Positions 1 to 9,505 of a stretch of 64,000 bases of DNA are shown here, one piece after another. Under the pieces are notes generated by a model. The model had not been told where the DNA came from, searched no databases, and was given only the letters and a program-made list of their open reading frames with translations. Made by a program: the position numbers and the translations under genes. The DNA comes from Actinomyces slackii. GTDB lineage: Bacteria > Actinomycetota > Actinomycetes > Actinomycetales > Actinomycetaceae. The stretch is taken from positions 496,001 to 560,000 of the forward strand of contig NZ_LR134363.1 in the NCBI RefSeq assembly GCF_900637295.1. Reading direction: 5' to 3'. Within the stretch, counting starts at the first letter, position 1. The number at the start of each line of letters is the position of its first letter.

Positions 1-284
1 CATTCCTGCGAAGCTTGGGCAGCCAGCACTCCACTATGAGCCTTCACGGGACGTCTTGCTCGCGCCCACCACAACGAGGCCATAGACCAGCATGAGATCG
101 AGACAATCAACACCAGCCCGCCGTCTACCATCTCATCCGCGACCTTTGCAGAGCAGCCGCGCAGGCAGGCAATCCTCACATCCTCCGTCTCTGTGCGGGA
201 ATCGGTTACCGAAGCGCACCCGACGCGTCAGCTGCTGGCGCGATCCTTCGGCGCTCCGGTCAGACCTGGCATGGGCGCCAGACA

Positions 285-665
285 TCAGACTCTGCGCCGT
301 AGTCGGGTTCGGGTGCGTCCCTTAGTGTGGTGCAGATCAGGATCATCCTTCAACCATGCCTCAACCATTGGCTTATGCACCTGGTTCTGATTGGTGTCGC
401 AGACTATCCATACACTCTTGCCGCAGTCCTCAGTCCTACTCCGGCGCCGCACTTCTTCAACCAAGTTCCGCAGCGAGGACTTACCCTTTCCGCCCCAGAA
501 CACCGGCACAATCACATCGTCATATCTGTGCTCAATAAGGCCTTGAAGATAAGCTCTCTCGGAGGCCCCCTCCACACAGAACACTACTCGGGACTTAAGT
601 GGCCTGAATCCCTGTCTCCCAACTCCTCGATTCTGACGTGGTCTCGTCTTGCGCCTCCGGCTCAT
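285..665 (-). pseudogene. RloB/AbiLii-like protein, C-terminally truncated
   Basis: The 126-residue reading frame has the N-terminal half of an RloB-domain protein: a basic N-terminus, then a VVFCVEGASERAYL segment, then VWIVCDTNQN. RloB-domain proteins are usually near 200 residues, so about the last third is missing. After the DPDLHH segment the frame becomes Arg/Thr-rich and stops, and I cannot follow a convincing continuation in the other frames of positions 1-284. It begins 10 bases after the stop of the AAA ATPase upstream on the same strand, which is the order of AbiL (AbiLi/AbiLii) abortive-infection pairs. The family call is moderate, and the truncation is visible in the sequence. 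A sequencing error rather than decay cannot be excluded. Confidence 0.55.
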
Positions 666-674
666 CGTCAGGCC

Positions 675-2006
675 TCACAGTCGCGGTACGCCGCCAAGGC
701 GCCCGGAGGCGTAGAAACCCAGGAGGTCAGCGTCCTTGCGCACTCCCTCCCGCGTGAACTCCGAGACACGGCTCAGCCGAGTCCGCCCGGCCTTCTTGTC
801 CGCCAGCCAAAGCTCATCTCGGCGCAGCAGTCCCGCCCGCATGATCTGGATCTCATGAGTGGTGAATACCAGTTGCCTGCGATCCTCCTTGCCAAGCCCA
901 TCCAGGAACGATCGAATCAACTCCTGCGTCAGCAGAGGATGCATGGAGTTCTCCAGCTCATCGACCACGAACACTCCTCGAGACGAGCCCTCAACGAGTT
1001 GGAACAGCATGGGCAACAGATGCATGAAGCGCGCCGTGCCATCCGATTCCTCCTCCAATGGCAGGCTGAAGGCTTCGGTTGGTGTGCCATCCGGGCCCAG
1101 CTCGCCCTGATGCACCATCACCAGTCGCTGCGCCCGCAGAGCGCCATCCTCGGTCAAGGACACCAGCCCGTACTGCCCCAACTGCCCGGTCAGGACGAAC
1201 GTGCCCCCCTCCGCGGCCAGACGCTCCTTGATGCCGTCCACAGCCCCAGGAGGCAGCACAGAGGATGCTGAGACCTCCTCAAGCTCGATCCGCACGATGC
1301 CGGTATCGGCCGTCGTCAAGCCATGATTCATTGCATCGGCGAAGAGCTCGTCCTCAGCGATCCTGGCAGGCAGCATGACATACTCGGAGCGCGGATCGAT
1401 GATCCGCAGCTGCTCGGAGAACCAGTCCCATGCTCGAGCCACCGTCCCGGGAGCGCTGTCAACCGCCCCCAGTTCACCAAGGAACGTCCGGTTGGGGGCG
1501 ATCACCGACTTCAATGCCTCCGCGGCTCGATTCCCCGCACAATCACCGAAGAGCTCCACGTCTCGTGCCCACGCTCGAAGAGCACCTCCTCATCCCTGCC
1601 CCGCACCCGGACGAGCGTCTCCGAAAGGATCTGCCGCCGATCCGCGGTAATCTCGTAGTAGAACACCCAGTCGCGTCGCCGCCCGGGGGTGTCACCAGGA
1701 GCGGCAACCACGAACTCCACCCCGAAGGTCGTGGGCTCGTCCACCCCGTGAAGCATGTGCGGCACCACGGGAAGGACATCCTTGGGCGCGCGCTCCAACC
1801 ACGATCTCCTGCAGGACTTTGAGGCCTGCCACGAGCACTGATTTCCCTGCCGCGTTCGCACCGTACACAGCAGCCACCGGAAGCACTCTCGAGCGTCCCA
1901 CCTGGGCAAGGCGGTCCCCGTGCCGACGCTCATTGGTCGCCACCAAGGAGAGTTCAACCTGCTCGTAGACCGACTTCCAGTTGGACACTGACAAGTAGCG
2001 AAGCAT
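675..2006 (-). pseudogene. AAA ATPase of AbiL/RloA type, with two compensating frame shifts
   Basis: The gene starts at an ATG (MLRYLSVSNWKSV) behind a GAGGAGG ribosome site. The first frame holds a Walker A motif (YGANAAGKS). Near position 1815, in a GCGCGCGCCC run, homology moves to another frame (APKDVLPVVPHM through FERGHETW). Near 1555 it returns to the first frame (VELFGDCAGN), which carries Walker B (FVVDELENSMHP) and a histidine switch (TTHEIQI). The net length of 444 codons is preserved. AAA_15/AAA_21-type ATPases of this layout pair with RloB in AbiL phage-defence systems. Either the gene is decayed or both junctions are sequence errors. Function is inferred from motifs and neighbour. 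Confidence 0.6.
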
Positions 2007-2129
2007 GAGAAACCTCCTCACCCGCGGGCTGGATCGCATCTGTCGCAATTTTTTTGCGACAAGAGCACATCTGACCTTCCGTTCGGGCAATCCCGCTGAC
2101 CCGGACATAGTCAGCTGACGCCCCGCGCC

Positions 2130-3815
2130 TCACCCCTCCAGGTCCCGCCGCTCCACTGCCGCCAGCGCCACCACCATGAGCAACGCTGCGACTACCAGGC
2201 ACGCACCCGGCCCCGCCCAGTCCTCCACGGGCCCGACCACCTGCTCCCAGAGCGTCCCCGCAGCCCCGGCAGCATCCGCCCCCGCGGCATCCGTGCCCGC
2301 GCTGGGCAGCGGCAGCATGGGCGCATGCGCGAAGGGCGAGAGATTGAGCAGCCACTGCGGGGCCATCACCGCCGGCCCCATCACCTGAAGCGTCACAGCC
2401 GCCGTGAACGCGCCCCACCCCACGGGCCGGGCCAGCCTGGGCCTGGCCGCATGCACGGCCAGCACCAGCGCCCCAGCAGCCAGGGCCACCGGCACCTGGG
2501 CCACCAGCCCCGCCAGCACCCCCAGGGCCAGCACCTCGGGCTGACGCACCGCCGGCGAATCAGCCGCGATCAGTGCCGGCACCGCCGCGCCCACCAGCCC
2601 CACTCCGGCCCCGATCATGATGCCCACGGCGCCGCGCAGGACCACCAGCGCCCGGCCCGCCATCCATCGCCGTCGGGACACCGGCCCCGACAGCACGGTG
2701 GCCGCCGCGCCGCGCTCCTCCTCGCCCACGGCCCCTGCGGCCAGGGCGATCGCACCGGCGGCCGCCACCATTCCGCCGTACCCGACGATCAGCGCCAGGT
2801 AGGACGCCACCCCCAGTTCCTCGCCGAAGAAGGCCTGCGCCGCCGGGTTGTCCTGCAGCATCTCCTGGAAGGAGCTCTCGATCGTGGGAGCGAAGGCGCC
2901 ATAGACCCCGCCGAAGGCCAGGCCCCCGACCAGCCACCACCGCCGGGCAGCCGCGCTGGTGCGCGCCGCCAGGGCGCCAACCCCTGCGGGTCCGCGGCCC
3001 CGGTCCCTCCCAGCGCCGCCGGCCACCAGCCCCTCTCCCAGCTCGCGCCGGGCGTGCAGCGCCAGGCCGACGACCGCCAGGACCGCCCCGGCGCCGGCCA
3101 GCAGCGCCAGCGGCTCCCAGCGCAGCTCCACATACGCCCGGCTCTGCTGCAGCAGGCCGATCGGGCTGAGCCAGGACAGCCAGGACGCATCACCGGCGTC
3201 CCCCATTCCTCGCAGTAGGAACCAGGTCAGCACCACCAGCAGGCCCGTCCCGCGGGCCGCCCGGGCCGACGGCGCCACCGCCCCCAGCACCAGGCCGACC
3301 CCGCCTCCGATAAGCGCCACCAGCGCCAGGCCGAGTCCCACGGCGAGCGATCCGGCCACCTCCAGGCCTCCGGCCACGGCTCCCACAACCGTCAGCGCCC
3401 CCATGACCAGGGCGCAGGCGGTGACGCAGGCCAGTGCGGCACGCGCCCCGGCCATGCGGGCGACCGGCGCCGCCCGCAGCAGCTCGCCGGGGCCGGACTC
3501 CTCATCGCCGCGGGTGCGCGCCACCGCCATGAGCACGCCCATCATGGCGGCCACGATCCCCAGCCAGGACAGGGTCTGGGCCGCGTACAGCGCCCCGGGG
3601 GAGGGATCGGCGGCATCCAGCCCGAAGCCGGGCCCGGTGAAGACCACGGCGGCGGGCGTGCCAAGGCCCTGCACCATGGACTGCCTCTCCGCGGCCGTGG
3701 AGAACATGACGGCGAGCATGGCCGAGGAGTAGAGGGCCAGCGCCCCACCTCCCAGGGCCCACCCCAGGATGCCGCGGCGCTCGCGACGGAGAACCAGTGC
3801 GGTCAGCGGGCTCAT
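2130..3815 (-). CDS. ABC exporter permease (antibiotic-exporter type, about 12 TM)
   Basis: This is a 561-residue integral membrane protein with two similar halves, each of about six hydrophobic segments. The first begins right after the N-terminal RRERRG and the second begins near residue 295 (WWLVGGLAFGGVYGAF). Size and layout match fused ABC-2 permeases of the polyketide-antibiotic exporter group. Its start codon overlaps the stop of the ATPase gene upstream, so the two are translationally coupled and probably form one exporter. The substrate is unknown; drugs or antibiotics are the usual cargo of this group. The TetR gene at the head of the operon suggests ligand-induced expression. Confidence 0.8.
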   Translation of the reverse strand: MSPLTALVLRRERRGILGWALGGGALALYSSAMLAVMFSTAAERQSMVQGLGTPAAVVFTGPGFGLDAADPSPGALYAAQTLSWLGIVAAMMGVLMAVARTRGDEESGPGELLRAAPVARMAGARAALACVTACALVMGALTVVGAVAGGLEVAGSLAVGLGLALVALIGGGVGLVLGAVAPSARAARGTGLLVVLTWFLLRGMGDAGDASWLSWLSPIGLLQQSRAYVELRWEPLALLAGAGAVLAVVGLALHARRELGEGLVAGGAGRDRGRGPAGVGALAARTSAAARRWWLVGGLAFGGVYGAFAPTIESSFQEMLQDNPAAQAFFGEELGVASYLALIVGYGGMVAAAGAIALAAGAVGEEERGAAATVLSGPVSRRRWMAGRALVVLRGAVGIMIGAGVGLVGAAVPALIAADSPAVRQPEVLALGVLAGLVAQVPVALAAGALVLAVHAARPRLARPVGWGAFTAAVTLQVMGPAVMAPQWLLNLSPFAHAPMLPLPSAGTDAAGADAAGAAGTLWEQVVGPVEDWAGPGACLVVAALLMVVALAAVERRDLEG

Positions 3816-4753
3816 GACTCATCCCCCTCGTAGTGGCGCAGGAAGAGCTCGTCGAGGCTGGGCGGACTGGCCGTCAGGCTGCGCACGCCCAGGGCCGTCA
3901 GGGCGCTCATCGCCGTCGGGGTGCGCTCGGCCTCCACCGTGAAGGCCACCTCCCAGGCCCGCTCGGCCTCGGTCGCGCTCAGCTCGTGTATCCCCTCTTG
4001 CTCACGCAGCGATTCGGGATCGGATTCGACGACGGCGCGCACGCGGGTGCGCAGCATTCCGCGGATCTGCTCCAGGGATCCCTGCTCCACGGTGCGCCCG
4101 GCCCGCACGATGGTCACGGTGCTGCACAGCCTCTCGACCTCCGAGAGGATGTGGCTGGAGAGCAGGACGGCCGTCCCCCTGGCGGCGGCCTCGGCCACGC
4201 ACTGGGTGAACACCTCCTCCATGAGCGGGTCGAGTCCGGAGGTGGGCTCGTCCAGGACGAGCAGCTCGACGGGCTCGCTCAGCGCGGCGATGAGGGCGAC
4301 CTTCTGCCGGTTGCCCTTGGAGTAGGCCCTGACCCTCTTGGAGGGGTCGAGGTCGAAGCGCTCGATGAGCTCGGCCCGGCGCGCGGCCACCTCCTGGGCC
4401 TCGGAGGCGGGCCGACGGCGCAGCGAGGCCAGTGCCTCCAGCGTCTGCGCACCGGTCAGCCCCGGCCACAGCGCCACATCCCCGGGGACGTAGGCCAGTC
4501 GCTCGCGCAGGCCGACCCCCTGCCAGGGGTCGGAGCCGAAGAGCCGGGCGGTCCCGCCGTCGGCCCGCAGCATGCCCAGCAGGATGCGCAGCGTGGTGGT
4601 CTTGCCCGCCCCGTTGGGGCCCAGGAATCCGGCGACCTCACCGGCGGCAACGCTCATATCCAGGCCGTCCAGTGCGCGGGCGGCACGGCGCCCGCGCCCG
4701 AAGGTCTTGGTCAGGCCCGTGATGTCGATGATGGGGTGGCAGTCGGCTGTCAT
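3812..4753 (-). CDS. ABC transporter ATP-binding protein
   Basis: The 313-residue protein has a complete nucleotide-binding domain. It shows Walker A (GPNGAGKTT, about residues 44-52), a Q-loop region, a variant signature (YSKGNRQKV), Walker B (LLVLDEPTSGLDP) and the H-loop (LLSSHILSEVERL). About 90 C-terminal residues follow, ending in SLDELFLRHYEG, as in DrrA/CcmA-type drug-export ATPases. It overlaps the TetR gene upstream and the permease downstream by ATGA-type junctions, so all three are coupled. It should energise the permease at 2130-3815. Confidence 0.9.
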   Translation of the reverse strand: MTADCHPIIDITGLTKTFGRGRRAARALDGLDMSVAAGEVAGFLGPNGAGKTTTLRILLGMLRADGGTARLFGSDPWQGVGLRERLAYVPGDVALWPGLTGAQTLEALASLRRRPASEAQEVAARRAELIERFDLDPSKRVRAYSKGNRQKVALIAALSEPVELLVLDEPTSGLDPLMEEVFTQCVAEAAARGTAVLLSSHILSEVERLCSTVTIVRAGRTVEQGSLEQIRGMLRTRVRAVVESDPESLREQEGIHELSATEAERAWEVAFTVEAERTPTAMSALTALGVRSLTASPPSLDELFLRHYEGDES

Positions 4754-5406
4754 GAGTCCTCCTTGCGCGGAGCGCTGTTGCTCGCCGCCTGGAGATAGGC
4801 GGCGAAGGCCTGGGTGTCGGTGAACAGGGGCTGGGTGTAGAGCTCTGCGGTGACGGGCCCGTAGCGCTCCATGAATTCGTGGGTGACGGCCTCGATATCG
4901 GTGGGGTCGCTGGCCTCGTAGCGGGCGAAGAGCAGGAGTGCGCCGAATCCGGAGTACATGAGGTAGCGGGAGCGCGCCTCCTCATCGGTGGTGGCGCTGA
5001 TGTAGCCGTCATCAACCGCCTGCGCCATGTACTCCACGGCGTCGGCGACGAAGGAGTCCAGCAACTGCTTGGCCAGGGGCCCGCCGTCGCTCAGGGCGCG
5101 CATCGCATAGGCCGTGGCGGGCACGTACTGCTCAGTGCGGGCCATCTGGCTCAACAGGTCGACCGGCCCGCCCAGGGCCGAGGAGTTGGTCTTGACCTCG
5201 ACGGTCAGTCGCAGGACCTCGGCGTCGCAGGCCTGGCGCAGCCCCTCCTTGGAGCCGAAGTGATGGGTGATCAGCCCGGCGGTCACCCCCGCATCGGCGG
5301 CGATGGCCCGCAGCCCCGCCCCGAACCCCTCCTTGGCGAAGCGGAGCATGGCGGCATTGAGAATCCTGGAGGCCGCGGTGAGTCCCAACGGCGGTACTGT
5401 ACGCAT
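4750..5406 (-). CDS. TetR family transcriptional regulator
   Basis: The N-terminal helix-turn-helix is typical of TetR (RILNAAMLRFAKEGFGAGLRAIAADAGV, then LITHHFGSKEGL), followed by a divergent ligand-binding domain, for 218 residues in all. I chose the ATG at 5406 (MRTVPPLG) over a start 12 codons upstream because the longer version would read through the palindromic sites at 5412-5430. It is the first gene of the operon with the exporter ATPase and permease and overlaps the ATPase start. It most likely represses its own operon and is released by an exporter substrate. Confidence 0.85.
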   Translation of the reverse strand: MRTVPPLGLTAASRILNAAMLRFAKEGFGAGLRAIAADAGVTAGLITHHFGSKEGLRQACDAEVLRLTVEVKTNSSALGGPVDLLSQMARTEQYVPATAYAMRALSDGGPLAKQLLDSFVADAVEYMAQAVDDGYISATTDEEARSRYLMYSGFGALLLFARYEASDPTDIEAVTHEFMERYGPVTAELYTQPLFTDTQAFAAYLQAASNSAPRKEDS

Positions 5407-5411
5407 GACCA

Positions 5412-5430
5412 GTATGCTATACGAACGTTC
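5412..5430. promoter_or_regulatory. Putative TetR operator
   Basis: Two adjoining palindromes lie directly upstream of the TetR start: GTATGCTATAC (GTAT/ATAC arms) at 5412-5422 and GAACGTTC at 5423-5430. Back-to-back dyads immediately before an autoregulated tetR gene are typical of its operator. This is inference from position and symmetry. Confidence 0.45.
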
Positions 5431-5783
5431 AATGTGGCGCAACTGGCCCCCTCAGCTGCATCGTCCACACCTGCACCCACTCCCGAAGGAAGCCGGCGGC
5501 GGGCGGCCCCGACGGCGCGCCTTTACGTCACAGGCGCCGATTCGCGTCATCCCACCGCCCCTGACGCAGGGGCGCCTGACGCAAGCCCACATTCCCGGCG
5601 CATCGCGCAGCGGCGCACCCAACACCCCCCGCCCAACAGCCGGATCAGTGCCGAACAAACCATGAGAATGGTCTGATAAATTCACCAAAAACCTATCGTT
5701 CCACGCTCTTTCATCCGTATGATCGTTCGTGTTCACCACCGGCTCTTGTTCCCTTCCTCATTCAATGGCTGAAGGAGCTTGGA
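5431..5783. other. Intergenic region between divergent genes
   Basis: About 350 bases lie between the tetR operator and the secreted-protein gene. The tetR-proximal half is GC-rich and contains a tandem CCTGACGCA pair. The last 140 bases are AT-richer and should hold the promoter of the secreted-protein gene, but I cannot fix -35/-10 boxes with confidence. I see no gene or RNA here. Confidence 0.4.
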
Positions 5784-6800
5784 ATGACACCCGCTACCCG
5801 AACACGCACACTCATCGCCGGCATCGCAGCGGTCCTCCTGGCGCTCATCGGCGCCGCCCCCGCCGCAGCCGAGACACCCCCAGCCGAGACACCCGCCGCC
5901 GAGGCGACTGACGCACCCACGGTCACCGTCGATACCACCGTCATCGCCGTGGGAGGCACCATCACGTTCAGCGACCAGTGGGGCACCTGCAGCGGTACCG
6001 ACAAGGTCATCATCGCCCTCGACGGAACCACCGTGGCCACCGCCCAGGGCGGAGAGTCATGGATGGAGAGCGTCAAGGCCCCTACGACTCCGGGCACCTA
6101 CACCTACGACGTCTCCTGCACCTCAACTAGCAAGACGATCACCTACGCCCCCATGTCGATCCGGGTCCTGCCGCCCCCGCCCGAGAACATCGGCGCCTCC
6201 ATCGGGGAGATCACCCGAGACGGGTGCACGGTCTCAGTGCCGGTGACCACCACCGGCGCCTACACCTTCGAGCTCCGGACCTGGGATGACAAGAGTGAGC
6301 TGCAGAGCACCATCTGGGACACCCAGGCCGATGGCACCACCGTCATCACCTGGACCATCACGGGCGCGCCCAGCACCAGTTTCGGAAACGACGACATCTA
6401 CTTCGAGGTCCTGGTCAACGGCAGCGTCAATCTCGACGGCCGTGACACGCGCGCCGACGCCACGTTCACCTACCCCCAGGAGGTCGCCGACGCCTGCTCG
6501 GCCAAGGTACCCGTCCACGCCTCCATCGAGGGCGGTGCCACCTCTCTCAAGGCCGGCCAGGACCTGACCATCTCGGGAACGGGCCTCTTGAGTGGAGAGG
6601 CCGTGGACATCACCCTGGATGACTCGGCAACCCGCATCGGCGGGCAGGAAGACATGGGGGCAAATACATTTATTGAGACCGACGACCCCTTCACACTGAG
6701 CGCCACCCTGCCCGCGGACATCTCGCCCGGGCGCCACGCCCTGGTCATCACAGGAAAGACGTCGCATCGCACGACGCGGATCCTCTTCACCGTCGGCTGA
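5784..6800 (+). CDS. Secreted protein with Ig-like domains, function unknown
   Basis: The 338-residue protein opens with a Sec signal peptide (RTRTLIAGIAAVLLALIGAAPAAAE, cleavage near residue 30). A short Pro/Ala/Glu linker and three beta-rich segments follow. The last (SLKAGQDLTISGTGLLSGEAVDITL) resembles a bacterial Ig-like fold, in which an axial GTG..SGE motif is common. There is no LPXTG motif or C-terminal membrane anchor, so it is probably released or non-covalently surface-bound. AAGGAG eight bases before the ATG supports the start. The neighbours on either side do not suggest a function. Confidence 0.65.
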   Translation: MTPATRTRTLIAGIAAVLLALIGAAPAAAETPPAETPAAEATDAPTVTVDTTVIAVGGTITFSDQWGTCSGTDKVIIALDGTTVATAQGGESWMESVKAPTTPGTYTYDVSCTSTSKTITYAPMSIRVLPPPPENIGASIGEITRDGCTVSVPVTTTGAYTFELRTWDDKSELQSTIWDTQADGTTVITWTITGAPSTSFGNDDIYFEVLVNGSVNLDGRDTRADATFTYPQEVADACSAKVPVHASIEGGATSLKAGQDLTISGTGLLSGEAVDITLDDSATRIGGQEDMGANTFIETDDPFTLSATLPADISPGRHALVITGKTSHRTTRILFTVG

Positions 6801-6949
6801 CGACGATCGGCTGACGAGCGCCTGCCCAGCCGCCCAACCGCCCAGCTGCCCTGCCAGGGCGTCCGACATACGAGGCCCCCTTGGCAGGGCGGCTGGGGGC
6901 TGTCAGGATAAATCGGGTCATGTCCGTCAGTTTCAAGGAGACCACACCT

Positions 6950-7489
6950 ATGGCCCTCTACCTCTTCGAGATCGTCCCCTCCACCCACGAGCGCTCGGCC
7001 GCCCAGGCCATCATCACCGCCGTCGTCGAGGCCGCTGCCTCCGCCTCCGCCGCGGTCCTGGAGTCGCAGGTCACCACGGGCAACGGGCGGGTCTTCACCG
7101 TCGTCGAGCACGACGGCGATCCCGCCGCCCTGGAGACCGCTGTCCGCCAGGGCCTGGAGTCCGCCGGCGCCGCCGAGATCACCGGCCCCGACGAGGTGCG
7201 CCTCGTGGGCGCCGAGATCGAGGACATCCGCGGTCTGAGCGCCTCGGCCGACTACCTGGTGGAGTGGGATATTCCCGCCGAGATCGATATGGAGACCTAC
7301 CTGACCCGCAAGAAGGCGAACTCTCCCAAGTACGCCCAGGTCCCCGAGGTCAGTTTCCTGCGCACCTACGTGCGCGAGGACACCGTCAAGTGCCTGTGCT
7401 TCTACGACGCCCCCGACGAGGAGACCGTGGTGCGCGCCCGCGAGGTGGTCTCCACCCCGATCGACCGCCTGCACAAGCTGGCCGACTGA
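6950..7489 (+). CDS. DUF4242 family protein (SCO4226-like, nickel-binding)
   Basis: From the ATG at 6950 (AAGGAG nine bases upstream) the protein is 179 residues. The C-terminal half (SFLRTYVREDTVKCLCFYDAP, then EEVVRAREVV-like helices and PIDRLHKL) matches DUF4242 domains. The N-terminal half (MALYLFEIV onward) looks like a diverged second copy of the same ferredoxin-like fold. The best-studied relative, SCO4226 of Streptomyces coelicolor, binds nickel, and whether this protein does is unknown. It appears monocistronic and ends at a strong hairpin. A longer reading frame from 6881 exists but lacks a ribosome site. Confidence 0.7.
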   Translation: MALYLFEIVPSTHERSAAQAIITAVVEAAASASAAVLESQVTTGNGRVFTVVEHDGDPAALETAVRQGLESAGAAEITGPDEVRLVGAEIEDIRGLSASADYLVEWDIPAEIDMETYLTRKKANSPKYAQVPEVSFLRTYVREDTVKCLCFYDAPDEETVVRAREVVSTPIDRLHKLAD

Positions 7490-7527
7490 GAATCGGCTGG
7501 CCCTGGGCCGCCGGCGCGTTCGCCACG

Positions 7528-7563
7528 GGTCGCTCGGCCACCTGGCCACCTGGCCGAGCGACC
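7528..7563 (+). terminator. Hairpin terminator after the DUF4242 gene
   Basis: The arms GGTCGCTCGGCCA and TGGCCGAGCGACC pair perfectly (13 bp) around a 10-base loop, 38 bases past the stop. There is no T-run, which is usual in high-GC actinobacteria. Confidence 0.65.
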
Positions 7564-7642
7564 TGACGCACTGAGTGGTTGAACTGGCTGGGTTAGCCGA
7601 TCTGGCCGCGTCGACGCGGCACCGGGCCACCGCACCCACCCG

Positions 7643-7680
7643 ACTGGGCCCACCCGCGCGCATGCGCTGGTGGGCCCAGT
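7643..7680. terminator. Hairpin terminator of the ABC exporter operon
   Basis: ACTGGGCCCACC pairs with GGTGGGCCCAGT around a 14-base loop. It lies 35 bases past the stop of the leftward permease gene. With the hairpin at 7528-7563 it separates two convergent units. Confidence 0.65.
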
Positions 7681-7715
7681 GCCGTTCCGGGGCTCAACAC
7701 CCTGCGCCAGGGTCC

Positions 7716-8606
7716 TCAGCGCGCCCGTCCGGTGCGGTGCGCCACGGCGGCCAGCAGTCCCCAGGCGAGTCCTCCCAGCAGGCCGGCAGCCACCAGAACC
7801 GGCGCCACGTCGCTGCCGCTCAGGCCCCCGGCATCGCTGAGGGCCGAGGACCCCAGGGACAGGCAGCGCGACACCAGGCCCTGGGGGATGGCGTAGACCA
7901 GTGGGGATCCCGCGGCCAGCATCCCGAAACCCGCCACGCAGCCGCCGAAGCACAGCGCCACCGGGGCGGCGAAGGATCGCATGAGCATGCTCAGCAGGGA
8001 CTGGAGCGCAACCAGCGGCATCGCCGCGAGCATCGCCAGCGCCACGGAGACCGGGAGGCTCGCGGGCAGGATCGGCCCCAGGCCCAGAGCCATGCCCGCC
8101 ACCCAGGTCATCGCCACCAGGGCGGCCTGCATGGCCGCCGTCGGCACCAGGATGATGAGGGTCTTGGCCAGGACCACGGCCGCCGGGCTGTGCGGCGTCG
8201 CGCGCATGGCATTCCAGCTCGAGCCGCGATGCTCCACCCGCCACACGGTCGAGGCCAGGAGGGAGACCCCCATGGAGAAGAAGATCATCGAGTAGAACAG
8301 GGTCACCTGGGAGGACATCGACACCCATCCCGCTGACAGCACGCCCTGGTTGGCCGCGTAGTTGACGGTGCCGGTCACCACGGCCATAAGCGGCAGGAGG
8401 AGGACCACCACCCACACGGCCGAGCGCCGGAGCTTGACGGCCTCCGCGCCCAGCAGCAGGAGGAAGTCTGCGCGGTGCCCGGCCGGACGGTCCGGCGCCG
8501 CCGGGGGGCCGGCGGTGCCCGGCCCAGCGGTGCTCACAGCGGAGGCGCGCGCGGGCATTGGCGCGACGGGAGCGGTAAAGGTCGCAGGAGCAGTCATGGG
8601 GATCAC
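7716..8606 (-). CDS. ABC-2 permease subunit, lantibiotic/bacitracin-type exporter (distal)
   Basis: The 296-residue protein has a Pro/Ala-rich cytoplasmic N-terminus of about 45 residues followed by six hydrophobic helices. The segment VEHRGSSWNAMRATPHSPAAVVLAKTL after the second helix is characteristic of the permeases of BcrB/SpaE/MutG-like self-immunity exporters. It overlaps the preceding permease gene by four bases, and the two probably form the membrane heterodimer. The divergent histidine kinase/response regulator genes likely control it. The substrate is unknown. Confidence 0.75.
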   Translation of the reverse strand: MIPMTAPATFTAPVAPMPARASAVSTAGPGTAGPPAAPDRPAGHRADFLLLLGAEAVKLRRSAVWVVVLLLPLMAVVTGTVNYAANQGVLSAGWVSMSSQVTLFYSMIFFSMGVSLLASTVWRVEHRGSSWNAMRATPHSPAAVVLAKTLIILVPTAAMQAALVAMTWVAGMALGLGPILPASLPVSVALAMLAAMPLVALQSLLSMLMRSFAAPVALCFGGCVAGFGMLAAGSPLVYAIPQGLVSRCLSLGSSALSDAGGLSGSDVAPVLVAAGLLGGLAWGLLAAVAHRTGRAR

Positions 8607-9505
8607 CTCTCGATCCGGTCAAGTCGGCGGGTCAGGGCGGCGAAGGCAAGGCCCGCCAGGGCCAGGAAGCCCACGGCCCACCCCCAGGGCATCTCGATGT
8701 AGGTGAAGGCAGCGGTCTGACCGTCGTAGGTGACCTTCGCCGGAGTGATCACGGCGTAGTAGCCCCAGGGCACAAGGCGCGCGAGCCACCCTGGCGCCAG
8801 CAGCATGTACAGGCTGATGAAGCTGCCCAGCAGCCCCACCCCCACCACGACGATCTGGTTGTCCACCACCGCGGCGAGCCAGATGTGGAAGGAGCAGACG
8901 GCGATGTTCACGGCGATGAGCAGCAGGGTGTAGGCCGCCCACGGCGCCACGTCCATGGGCACGGACAGTCCCATGAGGCGGGCCACGGCCATCAGTCCCG
9001 CGACCTGGAGGAGGATCGCCGGGATGATCACCGCGCTGAGCGCGGCGAGCTTGACGCGGCACAGCGCCCCCGGGGTCAGTCCCAAGGTCGAGGCGAGGTT
9101 CCACCCGGATCCGGAGTGCTCGATGTCGGTCTGCCTGCTGGCCAGCACGGACATGAGGATCGGCCCGGTCAGCGCGCTGACGAGGCCCAGGTTGAGCAGA
9201 AGGCTCGCCCAGGGCATCGCCGCCGGATCGCTGAGGTCGGCCCTCCCGGATTCTGAGAACAGGCTCATGCTGCCCATCGCGATGGTGGCGGCCACGAAGG
9301 CGAGAGTCACCGGCAGGGTTCGCAGCCGCCTCATCTTGGCGATCTCAATGCCGACGGCGCAGGCCGGGCTCATCGACCCCCGACGGCGGGCGCCGAGCCC
9401 AGCATGAGCCGGCGCGGCGGGGCGCTGGGAGGCCGCCGGTGCCGCAGGGGCTGCGAAGTCTGCCGCGGGGGCAGGAGCCGCCGGGAATGCGCTCGATGCC
9501 ATCAC
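8603..9505 (-). CDS. ABC-2 permease subunit, lantibiotic/bacitracin-type exporter (proximal)
   Basis: This 300-residue membrane protein is a paralogue of the downstream gene. It has an Ala/Pro-rich N-terminus of about 50 residues and six predicted helices. The corresponding loop (DIEHSGSGWNLASTLGLTPGALCRVKL) matches the paralogue's and marks the bacitracin/lantibiotic immunity permease group. Four-base overlaps with the ATPase gene upstream and the permease downstream indicate one coupled operon. Confidence 0.75.
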   Translation of the reverse strand: MMASSAFPAAPAPAADFAAPAAPAASQRPAAPAHAGLGARRRGSMSPACAVGIEIAKMRRLRTLPVTLAFVAATIAMGSMSLFSESGRADLSDPAAMPWASLLLNLGLVSALTGPILMSVLASRQTDIEHSGSGWNLASTLGLTPGALCRVKLAALSAVIIPAILLQVAGLMAVARLMGLSVPMDVAPWAAYTLLLIAVNIAVCSFHIWLAAVVDNQIVVVGVGLLGSFISLYMLLAPGWLARLVPWGYYAVITPAKVTYDGQTAAFTYIEMPWGWAVGFLALAGLAFAALTRRLDRIER

